Below are positions 20,355 through 31,900 of a stretch of 64,000 nucleotides of DNA, piece after piece. The notes below the pieces were generated by a model. The model was not told where the DNA came from. It did no database searches and worked only from the letters and a program-made list of their open reading frames with translations. A program made the position numbers and the translations under genes. How positions within the stretch are numbered: the first letter of the stretch is position 1; every line of letters starts with the position of its first letter. The stretch comes from Hormiphora californensis (taxonomy: Eukaryota > Ctenophora > Tentaculata > Cydippida > Pleurobrachiidae), in NCBI GenBank assembly GCA_020137815.1, contig CM035362.1, positions 4,936,008-5,000,007 on the forward strand, read 5' to 3'.

Positions 20355-21320
20355 GAGTCTCCCCGTTTTGACCTGTCTGTCAGTGTCGGCGCCAAACCCC
20401 GTTTTGACCTGTCTGTCAGTGTCGGCGCCAAACCCCGTTTTGACCTGTCTGTCAGTGTCGGCGCCAAACCCCGTTTTGACCTGTCTGTCAGTGTCGGCGC
20501 CAAACCCCGTTTTGACCTGTCTGTCGGCGCCAGACCCCATTTTGACCTTTCTGTCAGTCTGGTGACATACTGTACCCCGTCTTTTGATCAGGGCTGTCTG
20601 TCGGCACCAGACCCCGTCTTTTGATCAGGGCTGTCTGTCGGCGCCAGACCCCATTTTGACCTGTCTGTCGGTGCCAAACCCCGTTTTGACCTGTCTGTCA
20701 GTGTCGGCGCCAAACCCCGTTTTGACCTGTCTGTCGGCGCCAGACCCCATTTTGACCTTTCTGTCAGTCTGGTGACATACTGTACCCGGGGTACTACCCC
20801 GTCTTTTGATCAGGGCTGTCTGTCGGCACCAGACCCCGTCTTTTGATCAGGGCTGTCTGTCGGCGCCAGACCCCATTTTGACCTGTCTGTCGGTGCCAAA
20901 CCCCGTTTTGACCTGTCTGTCGGGCGTCGGCGCCAAACCCCGTTTTGACCTGTCTGTCAGTGTCGGCGCCAAACCCCGTTTTGACCTGTCTGTCGGCGCC
21001 AGACCCCATTTTGACCTTTCTGTCAGTCTGGTGACATACTGTACCCCGTCTTTTGATCAGGGCTGTCTGTCGGCACCAGACCCCGTCTTTTGATCAGGGC
21101 TGTCTGTCGGCGCCAAACCCCATTTTGACCTGTCTGTCGGGCGTCGGTGCCAGACCCCGTTTTGACCTGTCTGTCAGTCTGGTGACATATTGTACCCCGT
21201 CTTTTGATCAGGGCTGTCTGTCGGCGCCAAACCCCGTTTTTTGATCAGGGCTGTCTGTCGGCACCCGCCCCCGTTTTGACCTGTCTGGCGGTGCGAAACC
21301 CCATTTTGACCTGTCTGGCG
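20355..21320. repeat. GGCGCCAAACCCCGTTTTGACC minisatellite with higher-order units
   Basis: The basic unit of about 36-39 bp reads 'ttttgacctgtctgtcag', 'tgtcggcgcc' and 'aaaccccg'. Groups of units are themselves repeated with a longer period: the block containing 'ctggtgacatactgtacccc' recurs at about 20540, 20770, 21030 and 21180. Open frames on both strands are by-products. Single related words (GGCGCC next to CTGTCTGGCGG) occur near 5795, 17845, 18240 and 21285-21420, so it probably derives from a dispersed element. Confidence 0.93.
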
Positions 21321-21867
21321 GTGCCGACCCGATCTGACCGCACATTTTAGAATCAAAATGGGCCTGGCGTGGTGCCAGACAGGTTTTGACAGTGCGCTCA
21401 GATGGGCGCCGCCTTGGAAAGATCCTCCCAGGTACCGGCCTACCTGGGGGGGGGGGGGATTTAAAATCCAAGAACTGCACGGCAACTTGCCTTGTTCGAC
21501 CCTCCTTCCCCGCGCCCCGAGTTTGAACAAAACAAATGGCAACGGTTGCCACTTGTTTTGTTGCCAGGCAACCAGGTCCGTTATAACAGCTGTAGGAGGG
21601 ATCAAGACGATAGTAACGTGATCCATCCTACGTTAATTATTTGAAAACACGAGATTTTAATTAGTTAAAAGTTCTGATCACATGATTCTTTAAAAGATAA
21701 AAACTGAACCGCACTGATTACTATATACCATGTAACAGCTGTCAGAGCATTGGCCTGACCCATTCTCGTTTCTCTCAAATTTAGAGCACGCGAGAACTGT
21801 GGTCAGAGCATTGGCCTGACAGTGTAACAGCTTGACGAGCTCCGTCATATTGGCCACCCAAATAATA

Positions 21868-22671
21868 GGGGGGGGGGGGCCGGCTGAAGTTTTTGAAGTC
21901 GACTTCAAAAACTTCAAAGAGAAACTTAGGGTGGAAAACTTCAAAAACTTCAAAAACTCATATCTCCTTAACCGTTGGAGATATGCCCTATGTTGCTTCA
22001 TAACTCGTATATAAAGTTGCATATTCCGAACAAGATACACCCCTTTAAAAATCCTATAGACACTCAGAAACCATTGAAACCGGTCTAGCCCAAAAAAAGT
22101 CAAGCGCACACACAAAATTTTGAAAATATCCCATTATCCCTCGAATTAGATGAGGTGGAGACTTCATTTTGGCACGTACCCCCACTAACTCGAGGCCGCT
22201 GATGATTTTGGTGTCCATATTTTTTTCATTACTCCCTTCATAAAAATTTTGCGTTTTGTGAAAATGGCAAAAAGGGTGTGGCCCCAAAAAAAATTTACTT
22301 GATAATTTTTAAACACTTTCTTTGCATTTTCTAGGCAATTTTTTGAGTTATAGAATGAAAATGAAATCTGTTTTTACAAAAAATTTAAAATCTTTACACC
22401 AAATTATGCCATGAATTTCATGGCTAGGAATCATTGTAAATATCCTAATTTGTGGTAGAAAAAGGGCAGACAAGGACGGATAACTTTGCCACAATATGTA
22501 TTAAGCATGAAACTAACCTAAACAAGTGTAATAATAGTCACTGATAGCATATAAAAGTAGTTTAGAGTTTTTGAAGTTTTTGAAGTTTTTGAAGTCAACT
22601 TCAAAAACTTCAAAAACTCAAAAAGTAGGGTGGAAAACTTCAAACTTCAAAAACTTCAGCCCCCCCCCCCC
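21868..22671. mobile_element. hAT-like foldback element with 8 bp duplication AAATAATA
   Basis: It begins with a G run and 'ccggctgaagtttttgaagt' and ends with 'aaaaacttcagc' and a C run. Both sides carry AAATAATA (21860-21867 and 22672-22679), an 8 bp duplication typical of hAT elements. The termini contain tandem 'cttcaaaaa' words. The interior holds no transposase. A terminus of this family truncates lectin 3 at about 16345. Confidence 0.87.
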
Positions 22672-22679
22672 AAATAATA

Positions 22680-23300
22680 TAATACCTTGCCTACGACGCA
22701 GTCTACGGCGTTAAAGTTGTATTGTTCATAATAAAGTTGTATTGTTCACAACGTTAAAGACGTATTCCGCTGGGCAGCAAATATGACGGAGCACCGCTGT
22801 AACGGTTGCACGTTCGGGGTTTAATCGCTTATTATATGTTCAATATATGTTGAACAAGAGGCGAGAGACTTCTCCACTGCACTTACTCAACAATGTTCAA
22901 TTGTTGGTTACGAGGTCACCCCTTTCATTGCATATAATAGGTGAGCCATTATAACGCGGAGGGGTAATTTCATTACCAAGTTCAATTGTACACTCACGTG
23001 TTTCAAACATTTAAGTTAAAAACTCCAAAATGGCAACTCTACTGCAGTAACTTTGAAAGCAGTTCTTGCTTCATTGTAAACTATTTTGGCCGTTATATAT
23101 CCCTAAATATTGCTTTATCATTAAAAACAAACTCCTACCAAAAAACCAAAACGTTGATAAAAATTGTATTAACATATCATTATAATGGTAGTCTTTTTCC
23201 AACTCTCAAATCTTTGAGATTAAAAACATAATCCTTCACGTCGATGTGAGTACACAGTAAGTTGATCATGCATTAAAATAGGTCTGACAGTGTTTTAGGT
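22680..23300. other. AT-rich spacer downstream of the nuclear receptor, no gene seen
   Basis: It contains a 'gaggggtaatttcattaccaa' MITE terminus at about 22960-22982 and an AT-rich stretch. The 81-codon + frame at 22986-23231 has lysine, leucine and asparagine-rich composition and no family features. I see no convincing gene. Confidence 0.4.
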
Positions 23301-23304
23301 TCAC

Positions 23305-23850
23305 TTCCCATAGCATCGAGATGTCTTTATCACCCACTTCCCATAGCAACGAGGTATGTTTATCACCCACTTCCCATAGCAACGAGGTATGTTTATCACC
23401 CACTTCCCATAGCAACGCGGTATGTTTATCACCCACTTCCCATAGCAACGAGGTATGTTTATCACCCACTTTCCATAGCAACGAGGTATGTTTATCACCC
23501 ACTTTCCATAGCAACGAGGTATGTTTATCACCCACTTCCCATAGCAACGAGGTATGTTTATCACCCACTTCCCATAGCAACGAGGTATGTTTATCACCCA
23601 CTTCCCATAGCAACGAGGTATGTTTATCACCCACTTCCCATAGCAACGAGATGTCTTTATCACCCACTTCCCATAGCAACGAGGTATGTTTATCACCCAC
23701 TTCCCATAGCAACGAGGTATGTTTATCACCCACTTCCCATAGCAACGAGGTATGTTTATCACCCACTTCCCATAGCAACGAGATGTCTTTATCACCCACT
23801 TCCCATAGCAACGAGGTATGTTTATCACCCACTTCCCATAGCAACGAGCA
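23305..23850 (-). repeat. 33 bp minisatellite that copies the receptor's stop codon
   Basis: About 16 near-identical 33 bp units, read on the minus strand as 'gttgctatgggaagtggg', 'tgataaacatacctc'. The first unit is the end of the nuclear-receptor coding sequence: GTT GCT ATG GGA AGT GGG TGA, with the stop at 23825-23827. Every further unit repeats those codons and the stop, so the array occupies the start of the 3' UTR. Because 33 is divisible by three, long ORFs appear in other frames (up to 233 codons on -, 208 on +). Confidence 0.92.
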
Positions 23851-24797
23851 GTTCTGCTGCAACGAGATTTTCAAATGTGTCTCCCACCAGCTTTTCCAAA
23901 TGGAGATGTTCGATAAAGAGGTTGCCAGCCGTGGTAAGGGGTGGTAAAAGAAGGAGTAACTCTCCAATTCTGAAAAAGGAGATGTGTTAGGTGTGCCAAC
24001 CTTGAGGGGCTGGTTTCATCAGGAGATTTGTTAGGTGGAGATTTAGAAGGGGGGGGGGATTACTAAATTAAAGTAAGAGTGAAACAGAATAACACACAAA
24101 CGGGACACAAACAGATAAAATAAGCAAACAAACAATGAATCAGTTAAAAACAGTGAAACAGTATCAGGAACAATATCACTCTGTGGGCAGCTGTGGGGAG
24201 CCCCACTCTGTGTACAGTGTAACTTTTTTTAAATAGCAACCCTTAGTGTACATTGCACAGTGTACATGATGTACTGTACACGCCTAGTTCTTACCTGCCA
24301 GGTTTCCCCTCATTATACTTTTGCAGCAGAGTGTGTTCTGTTTTCCGAATCAACCGTACTTCCTCAGGATCCTTGAGACTTTGGTAATTGGCTTTTGTGG
24401 CTGCAGAAAATGTAATTTATTTTAATCTATAAAAATAATCTATAAATATTATGTAGCTTGAGTCAAGATTTAGTCTTTGGCATATAATTATTTTTGTTAC
24501 CTCCCCTCCCATCCCCCCCCCCCCCCCCCCCCGTGCTAACATTTATGAGGCATACTTGATCATTGGCCCCTTTACCGTTTGACTGGTATCATACATGATT
24601 AATAATCAAACTTTGACGATAATCATTGATTATAGTCAAAGTTTGACAGTTTTATTTACAACAGTCAACGTTTGACAGTACATACTGAATAGTAGTAGCT
24701 ATATCACCCGATTATAGCGCACAGTAATACACTAAAGGCTCGCTTAGAAAAGTAGTGTGCTTGCACCGAACAAGAGAGGGGGGGGGGGGCAGAGGGT

Positions 24798-24832
<35 letters not shown>

Positions 24833-27800
24833 GGGGCAGAGAGAGAGAGAGAGAGAGAGAGAGTGAGAGAGAGAGATAGGGGAGGAGAGAGGGGGGGGAA
24901 GAGAGAAGGAGAAGAGGAAAAGAAAGAGGGGAGAAAAGGTTTTAGGTTGGGGCCCCTCGCGCTGATGTTTTTGGTGCGGCTAAAAGAGCTCGCGTGTGGT
25001 GTCATTCTTTCGTCAGATGGTCTTTGAGAGAGTGTGGGGCTATAATTAAGCGGGTGGTAGGGGGCGGGAAACCCGCTACTGCGAGGTTTCGGTGGCGGGT
25101 TAAAAAATTTTTTGGGGGTAGAAAATCGGCCAAAGGAGAGGAGTAGAGAGAGTAGTTTAGCTGGGGGATTTAGTAGACCCTATTAGTTTTAGATAGATTA
25201 ATGAGTCTTGGAAAGGCTAAGAAGAAGTAATTCTCAAACCCAGAGAAAAAAGAGATTAGAGAGGGGCAGCTACGTCTGCAGCTGTGTGACGTGTTGTGTT
25301 GTGTTGACTTGTAGTCAACAAACACAAGTGTAGAAGACTTTTTTACACCCAACACATATATAGCTACCCCCTCTATCTATCTATCAATCGCTCTCTCCCC
25401 TCCCCTCTCTCTCTCTCTCTCTACCCTATATCTCCATCTATTGGTTACCCTGCAGGTACGTTAATTTGGTAGCTATACTTACTTGAGTTAAATAGGATGA
25501 TCCGGCGAAGTCTGCTCAGTTCAAAACGGTCTGTCCCTAGATCCTGAGGTAAACGTATTTAAATTGCAAATTGAAACAACCATGTCCATGACATGTCCAT
25601 GACAACCAGACGTACCTTTAGTGGTATTACTATGGTGTCCATGACAACCAGACGTACCTTTAGTGGTATTACTATGGGGTCCATGACAACCAGACGTACC
25701 TTTAGTGGTATTACTATGGGGTCCATGACAACCAGACGTACCTTTAGTGGTATTACTATGGTGTCCATGACAACCAGACGTACCTTTAGTGGTATTACTA
25801 TGGTGTCCATGACAACCAGACGTACCTTTAGTGGTATTACTATGGTGTCCATGACAACCAGACGTACCTTTAGTGGTATAACTATGGTGTCCATGACAAC
25901 CAGACGTACCTTTAGTGGTATTAAGGGTACGCTAACCAAAATTTTTTTTTCGAGTGCAGGGAAATCTCTCACCGTAGGGTTGTAGGCCATGCCAAGGAGA
26001 CCTCAAATATGCAATTTGAGCTCTCAAGTCGAATTCATATTTTTGCTACAGCTGCTTGAAAAATGAACTGTAAATACGTTTTTGGCATCTCAAAAAAAAA
26101 TTTTTAAAGATAGAAGCATGAAAATTTGGGGATTTGAAGAGGACATGAAGGGGAATAACCACAAAAAATTTTTTTGCAATCCGAGCTGATTTCCGGTCCT
26201 GAGATGGATTTCTTTTTTTCCACTTTAACGCCCTATTTGGCAAAGTTCCGAAAACATGTGAAAGCTGTAAATTGGTGAAAAGTTTCGTCTAACGATTATC
26301 TAAGTGGCCATAAATTTTGGGCGTGTCCTTATTTGAGATAAGCTGTACAGAGTTTTTTTTGTGAAAGCCGTCATTTCAGAAATAAATAAATTGCCTGTAT
26401 CTCAAAAACGGCTGATCGTAGAGACCTGAGACTATGCTTAAACGATTCAGAAGGTCCGATTTTGGGGGGGTCTTCTGAGAGACATTTTGCTCCTACTGCA
26501 ACCGTTTTTTGCTGTAATTGCGAAAAACAAATTCTATGGAAAGGGCAAAAGCTAAACTCCAATATCCTGTAATTAGGGAATTGTGGCTAAGAAAGGACCG
26601 AAACTATGGAAAAATGTGTAACAAGCTAATTCCTTCACTATTTGGTCCATATGGGTCCCTATAATCACCAAAAACAAAATCACAAAAAATCCACGATGGC
26701 GAAGATGGTTTTTTGTTTTTCGCAATTACAGCAAAAACGGTTGAAGTAGGAGCAAAATGTCTCTCAGAAGACCCACCCAAAATCGGACCTTCTGAATCGT
26801 TTAAGCATAGTCTCAGGTCTCTACGATCAGCCGTTTTTGAGATACAGGCAATTTATTTATTTCTGAAATGACGGCTTTCACAAAAAAAACTCTGTACAGC
26901 TTATCTCAAATAAGGACACGCCCAAAATTTATGGCCACTTAGATAATCGTTAGACGAAACTTTTCACCAATTTACAGCTTTCACATGTTTTCGGAACTTT
27001 GCCAAATAGGGCGTTAAAGTGGAAAAAAAGAAATCCATCTCGGGACCGGAAATCAGCTCGGATTGCAAAAAAATTTTTTGTGGTTATTCCCCTTCATGTC
27101 CTCTTCAAATCCCCAAATTTTCATGCTTCTATCTTTAAAAAATTTTTTTTGAGATGCCAAAAACGTATTTACAGTTCATTTTTCAAGCAGCTGTAGCAAA
27201 AATATGAATTCGACTTGAGAGCTCAAATTGCATATTTGAGGTCTCCTTGGCATGGCCTACAACCCTACGGTGAGAGATTTCCCTGCACTCGAAAAAAAAA
27301 TTTTGGTTAGCGTACCCTTAATATGGTGTCCATGACAACCAGACGTACCTTTAGTGGTATAACTATGGTGTCCATGACAACCAGACGTACCTTTAGTGGT
27401 ATTAATATGGTGTCCATGACAACCAGACGTACCTTTAGTGGTATTACTATGGTGTCCATGACAACCAGACGTACCTTTAGTGGTATTACTATGGTGTCCA
27501 TGACAACCAGACGTACCTTTAGTGGTATTACTATCATGGTGTCCATGACAACCAGACGTACCTTTAGTGGTATTACTATGGTGTCCATGACAACCAGACG
27601 TACCTTTAGTGGTATTACTATGGTGTCCATGACAACCAGACGTACCTTTAGTGGTATTAATATGGTGTCCATGACAACCAGACGTACCTTTAGTGGTATT
27701 ACTATGGTGTCCATGACAACCAGACGTACCTTTAGTGGTATTACTATGGTGTCCATGACAACCAGACGTACCTTTAGTGGTATAACTATGGTGTCCATGA

Positions 27801-28300
27801 TGAATGATACAATATTCCGTATTGCCATATCGTATTGTCGATCTGTTCTCGATATTACGAGGTCCTTGTCTAATATCAGGTTATCTAAACGAAGACCTGG
27901 AGGGGAGGGGGGAGAGAAATAGTTATGGAGGGGGGGGGGGGGGGAAATAGTTACATATTTGATAAACAAGATGTATAGCCTGCTAACATTAATAATGCAG
28001 CAGTGGCGAGCAGTGGCCGTCAATGGATGAATTCGTAACCACACCCCCACACCCCCTCGGCATATTAAATGGGTCGGAGGTGCACCTAAATAAACTAACC
28101 ACACTTTGTCTAATATTAATATTAATTAATTTAATTTATCCCTTTATATAAAACTAACCGCACGTGTTTTGAACGGAGAAACAGCAGATAGAGAATACAA
28201 GTATCTCAGGTGCGGTTGATGTTAAGAGTGCCTTCTGGTCTGACACTGACAAACTCTTAAACATCTGCATTTCACTTGCCCACTTGTGTATGATTTCCAA
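23825..28300 (-). CDS. Nuclear receptor ligand-binding domain, NR2 (HNF4/RXR)-like, 3' part of gene
   Basis: Five exons read from high to low coordinates: 28300-28159, 27884-27772, 25543-25483, 24400-24295, 23969-23825. All junctions are GT/AG and phases agree, giving 188 residues to a TGA. The first exon has the receptor signature region (HKWASEMQMFKSL, SDQKALL). The second has DNLILDKDLVIS and ends in MDTIVIPLK. The third has RFELSRLRRIILFNS (helices 7-8). The fourth covers helix 9 to early 10 (EEVRLIRKTEHTLLQKY). The fifth has GELLLLLPPL, HLHLEKLVGDTF and a final helix NLVAAELL shaped like an AF-2 motif. GELLLLLP is characteristic of HNF4 and resembles RXR. The protein should be a ligand-regulated transcription factor. 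The DNA-binding-domain exons must lie above 28300, where the sequence is poor. The stop falls directly after the AF-2 helix, so there is no F domain. Confidence 0.9.
24775..24955. repeat. (GA)n microsatellite
   Basis: A purine-rich GA tract with GGGG interruptions, in the nuclear-receptor intron between the exons at 25483 and 24400. The 97-codon antisense ORF is low complexity. Confidence 0.93.
25590..25924 (-). repeat. 42 bp splice-donor minisatellite, distal part (8 copies)
   Basis: The unit on the minus strand contains ATACCACTAAAG followed by the donor GTACGTCTGG, then 'ttgtcatggacaccatag'. It copies the last 26 or so bases of the receptor exon ending at 27772, together with its donor. 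Eight copies lie here and eleven at 27318-27800. They once formed one array, now split by the foldback at 25925-27317. Confidence 0.92.
25925..27317. mobile_element. 1.39 kb foldback inserted in the donor minisatellite (TTAA duplication)
   Basis: Arms of about 606 bp (25925-26530 and 26712-27317) are almost perfect inverted copies with a 181 bp centre. Ends read GGGTACGCTAACC and GGTTAGCGTACCC and are flanked by TTAA on both sides. Intact repeat units contain 'ggtattaatatgg', so a TTAA duplication (or TA with an extra base each side) fits. TTAA is the piggyBac target, although piggyBac ends normally start CCC. It has no transposase ORF. It lies in a receptor intron. Confidence 0.9.
27318..27800 (-). 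repeat. 42 bp splice-donor minisatellite, proximal part (11 copies)
   Basis: Eleven units continue directly from the nuclear-receptor exon 27884-27772. Each contains the exon's final codons (MDTIVIPLK) and a GTACGT donor. 42 bp is 14 codons, and reading through gives repeats of VRLVVMDTIVIPLK without a stop. One unit has three extra bases (near 27535), which keeps the frame. Any of the donors could in principle be used. Confidence 0.92.
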
Positions 28301-28354
28301 CTGAAAGGATCAGATGATAGAAAAATTGAAATTCTTGAGGGATATTTATTAACA

Positions 28355-28363
28355 ATTCCGCGG

Positions 28364-28395
<32 letters not shown>

Positions 28396-28440
28396 AGAGA
28401 GGAGAGAGAGAGAGAGAGAGAGAGAAGAGGAATTAATAAG
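28355..28440. repeat. (GA)n microsatellite
   Basis: A purine tract of GA with occasional AA and GG, just upstream (in receptor sense) of the exon at 28300. It marks the edge of the well-called sequence; beyond about 28480 homopolymers become stretched. Confidence 0.92.
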
Positions 28441-28479
28441 GTGTAGGTAAGAAGGGGGGGGGGGGGCGTATTTCAAGCC

Positions 28480-28865
28480 TTTCATCTTCAAACCCAACAC
28501 GAAAACACCGTTTGGGAAAAAATTTTTCAAAAAAAAAAAAACTAAAAAAAAAACCACAAAAAAAAAAAAAGGGAAAGACCGACAAAAATTCCCCCTCCAA
28601 CCCCCCCCTTTTTTTTTGCCCCCTTTTCCTTTTAAAGGGAAAAGAAAAAAAAACCCTTTTTTGGGTTTTTTAATTTTTAAAAGAGCTTTTTAAAAAGGGC
28701 CCAAAAATTATAAGAAGGGGGGGAAAGGGGGGCAAAAGGGGTTTAATTTTTTTTTTAGAGGGGAAAAATTAATGGGGAAAAAAAAGGGTTTTTTGGGGTT
28801 GGGGGTGGGGGGAGGCGGGTTGGAATTTGAAAATAACTAAATCCGGGGTTTTTTTGGGGGGGTTT

Positions 28866-28901
<36 letters not shown>

Positions 28902-31900
28902 AATGCCCCTTGGGAGCTGAAAAAAAAAAAGCTAAAAACCCATCAAAAAACCCAAAAAAAATTTCCGCCCCAAAATCAGGGTACCGAGGCCCTTTTTAGG
29001 GCTCGCCTCCCCCCTTTTTATCCCCCCTTTTTTCTCCCTCGTCCCCTTTTTTCCTCTCTCTCATAGGCTATTTAGCACTATTCCGCCCCCCCTCACAGTA
29101 TCGTGATTGAAGCTAGGGCAGACAACCCCTAAAGGGGTTACTGAGGGGGGGGGGGGGGGTGACAGATTAGAAAAGATAAGACAAAAAAAAAAAAAAAAGA
29201 TTCTCTCTCTCTCTTTTCTCTTCTCTCTCTCTCCCAACCTTCTTTCTTTCTCTTTATTTCTCTTATTTTATAAAAGTTAATATAGTATACAAAAAACGAT
29301 ACTTTTCCGGGGAAAAATTGAAAATTTAAATATTTTTGAAGCCGGGGCGAGGATTAATTTCAACTTACCTTTGCCAAAAGGTAAAAATACGTGATTTTTT
29401 CTGGCAACTACGGAACACCCAATAATAATATGGATATCACAGAAAAATTTTTTGTAAAAAAAAAAAAGCTTAATTCGGATTATGGGTCCCGCGGAAAAAT
29501 TTTGGAAAAGTTGCTTCTAGAAAAACCCACATGTTATCTTCCCCCTTTTGTCCAGGGACTGCATGTCAATTTAAAAGGTTTTTTTGGGCGATCTTTAGTC
29601 GAGGAGGAACAAAATGTCATTTCGGGTTCATTAACGGGGTTGGGATATTTTTTCGGGGCATGGGAAAGAACACCACCCCCCCTGCTAAAGGACTGCTCCA
29701 CTAATTTGGGATTTTTTCTACCCACCTGGGGAAAAGGGGAGAATTAATTTAATTTTCCCCCCCCTCTGTATAGTACGTCAGTACGGGGAAATATTTGGCA
29801 TTAAGAACTCATGAATACCTTCTCTCCCCAAATTTTTAGATGTTAAAAACACGACAATTTTTTCCAACAACACTGAAAATTCGGGAGAGTCAAGAAAATA
29901 TTGATTGCCCCCGGGGGTTTGGGTTTGTACGTAAAAACACAACAACAACGTGTAGCATAACTATGTTGACAAAAAATTTTTGGGGAAGTTCGGGGAAGAA
30001 AGGCCGTATTGAATTTGTTTATCGGCTCGTACATCCAATAGTCGGACCCCCCATGATCGTAAAAGCCGCGCTGAGTCCGAAAAAAAAATTGGGGGGAAGT
30101 GGGTTTGCAAGGGTCCATAGGGGCATTGAAAACTTGCATTTCCCCGCATTTAAAAATTGGCAATCCCCCGGGGAAAGGCACAGTTTGGTAAAGACGAAAA
30201 AAAAAGAAACTTTAAAAGAAATAAACTTTGTGGTGTTTATTGTAACGTACAAAATGTGCAGGGTTATGTTACCTTTTTAAAAGTACCTGTAACGTTTGCC
30301 GTGTCTTGGCACTTCAAGTGGACCCCTGAAAGATGGTTGTTTGGGAGACGCCAGGATTTGCTTCCCCCTCCTTTTTTTTAGAGAGGAAAAACCTTTTTTT
30401 TTGTTAAATTCGTCCACCGGGGGGTGATGTGATGGGCTCTGGATTAGGTTAAAAACCCGGGTTAAAATACCATTTTAGCAATCATAATTTCTACATTGGG
30501 GGCCCGCCTCATTGTAGGCCCGATATTTCTTACTTAATATTACCCGCAACCTGGGTCAAATCAAGAACCTAAACTATAAAAAGACCGTGGGAAAAAACCC
30601 AACGGACCTAAATAACGTTTCTGATTGGTGTTACTTGTAAAAAATTTACCTTTTTGCTTTTTCTCCCGTTCTTTTCTGCGGTTTTCTTTTTTTTCAGTTT
30701 AATAGAAATTTTCTTCCCTCTTCCCCTCCTTTTTCGACTGTAAAAATTTTTTCTAGTTGTCCTGGAGTAAGAGGAATTTAAAAAAATAGAGATGTGTTTT
30801 TTCAAATCGTTTTTGGGAATTGGACACCCCTAAAAATTCATTATTCCCGGGTGGGTAACATGGTGGGGAAAAAATACGGTCTATAAAAGTAGGGAAGAAC
30901 ACACTGGTCTTTTAGCTTTTATGAAATGTAGGGGTGAAAAAGACAAGAAAATGTGGTTTTTATAACTTTGGGAAAGGGGAAGAAAAGGACCCGTGTTCTT
31001 TTTTTCAGGAATTAAATACGGCTATTTTTTAATTTGGGAAAAGGCAAACTAAACTTAATGAGTTAAAAAATCCCCTTTAAACCAAAAGTAATTTTTTTTA
31101 ATTTGGTTTTTCATTATCGGGCCATAAATGCGTAGTTGTGGAAATGAATGATGAAAAGGGAAAATTTTCTAAAATAAAAATACATTTAATCAAATTCATT
31201 AAAAATTTTCGGCCGTGGTTGGAAAACGTTAATCAAAATCACTAAAAAAAGTCTGCCCCGGCGTTTTGTGGGGGAAAAGGGTAATGGAAAAGGGGAGAAC
31301 ATAAGCGACACGAAAACCGGGGCCCAAAGGGGCAGTACAGCGAAAAATGCACTTTTTCCCGTGCGTTTGCAAATTTGGCGTCTCTTTACGTTTTCAACGG
31401 AAATGCAAGAAAACACCGTGTCAAACAAAATCGGCAAAATCAAATCTCCTCAAACGTAAAATAAAATGCTAAGGCCGGGAAATTCTCCCCCTTTTTTTTT
31501 AAAATGAAGATTTGATTTTTAAGTTTCGGAAAATCGACCTTTAAAAAGTTTTTTTAGGGGGTTTTTTTCGGAACAAAAAATTGTATAAAAGCCCAAAAGT
31601 CTCAAAACGTTTTATATTTATCCACAAGAATCCTAAAGGAATTCTGCGGGATTTCCCAATTATCAGCTTTTCACAAATTGTCTCAAATTGTGCCAGGCAA
31701 AAAAATTGATGCCTTATCTTTTGGTTACTTAAATTATATTAATTTTTTGAAAATTTTTCCTTTTCTAGACTGATTCGACTGAGCAAAATTTTTTGTGGAA
31801 AATATTTCGTTAATTACTTCACTCAAAAAAATACTTCTCTTGAAACAAAAGCACCAAAAAGAATTTCACTTGCATAATTCAGAATACTTCTTTTAAAAAA

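Noticed and set aside
20271-21093. Long ORFs on both strands in the GGCGCC minisatellite
   Set aside because: Repeat unit near a multiple of three; no start context, no protein-like composition beyond the repeat.
23266-23967. 233-codon minus ORF of HTSLLWEVGDK repeats, with a 208-codon ORF opposite
   Set aside because: Product of a 33 bp tandem repeat; the genuine coding frame here is the nuclear-receptor frame, which stops at 23825.
23305-27800. Regularly spaced repeats considered as a CRISPR array
   Set aside because: Units are directly tandem without unique spacers, in a eukaryotic gene, and match the exon ends.
27307-28104. 265-codon minus ORF of VRLVVMDTIVIPLK repeats and its 199-codon antisense ORF
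   Set aside because: Product of the 42 bp minisatellite. Only the segment 27772-27884 is supported as exon; the repeats could be translated only if distal donors are used.
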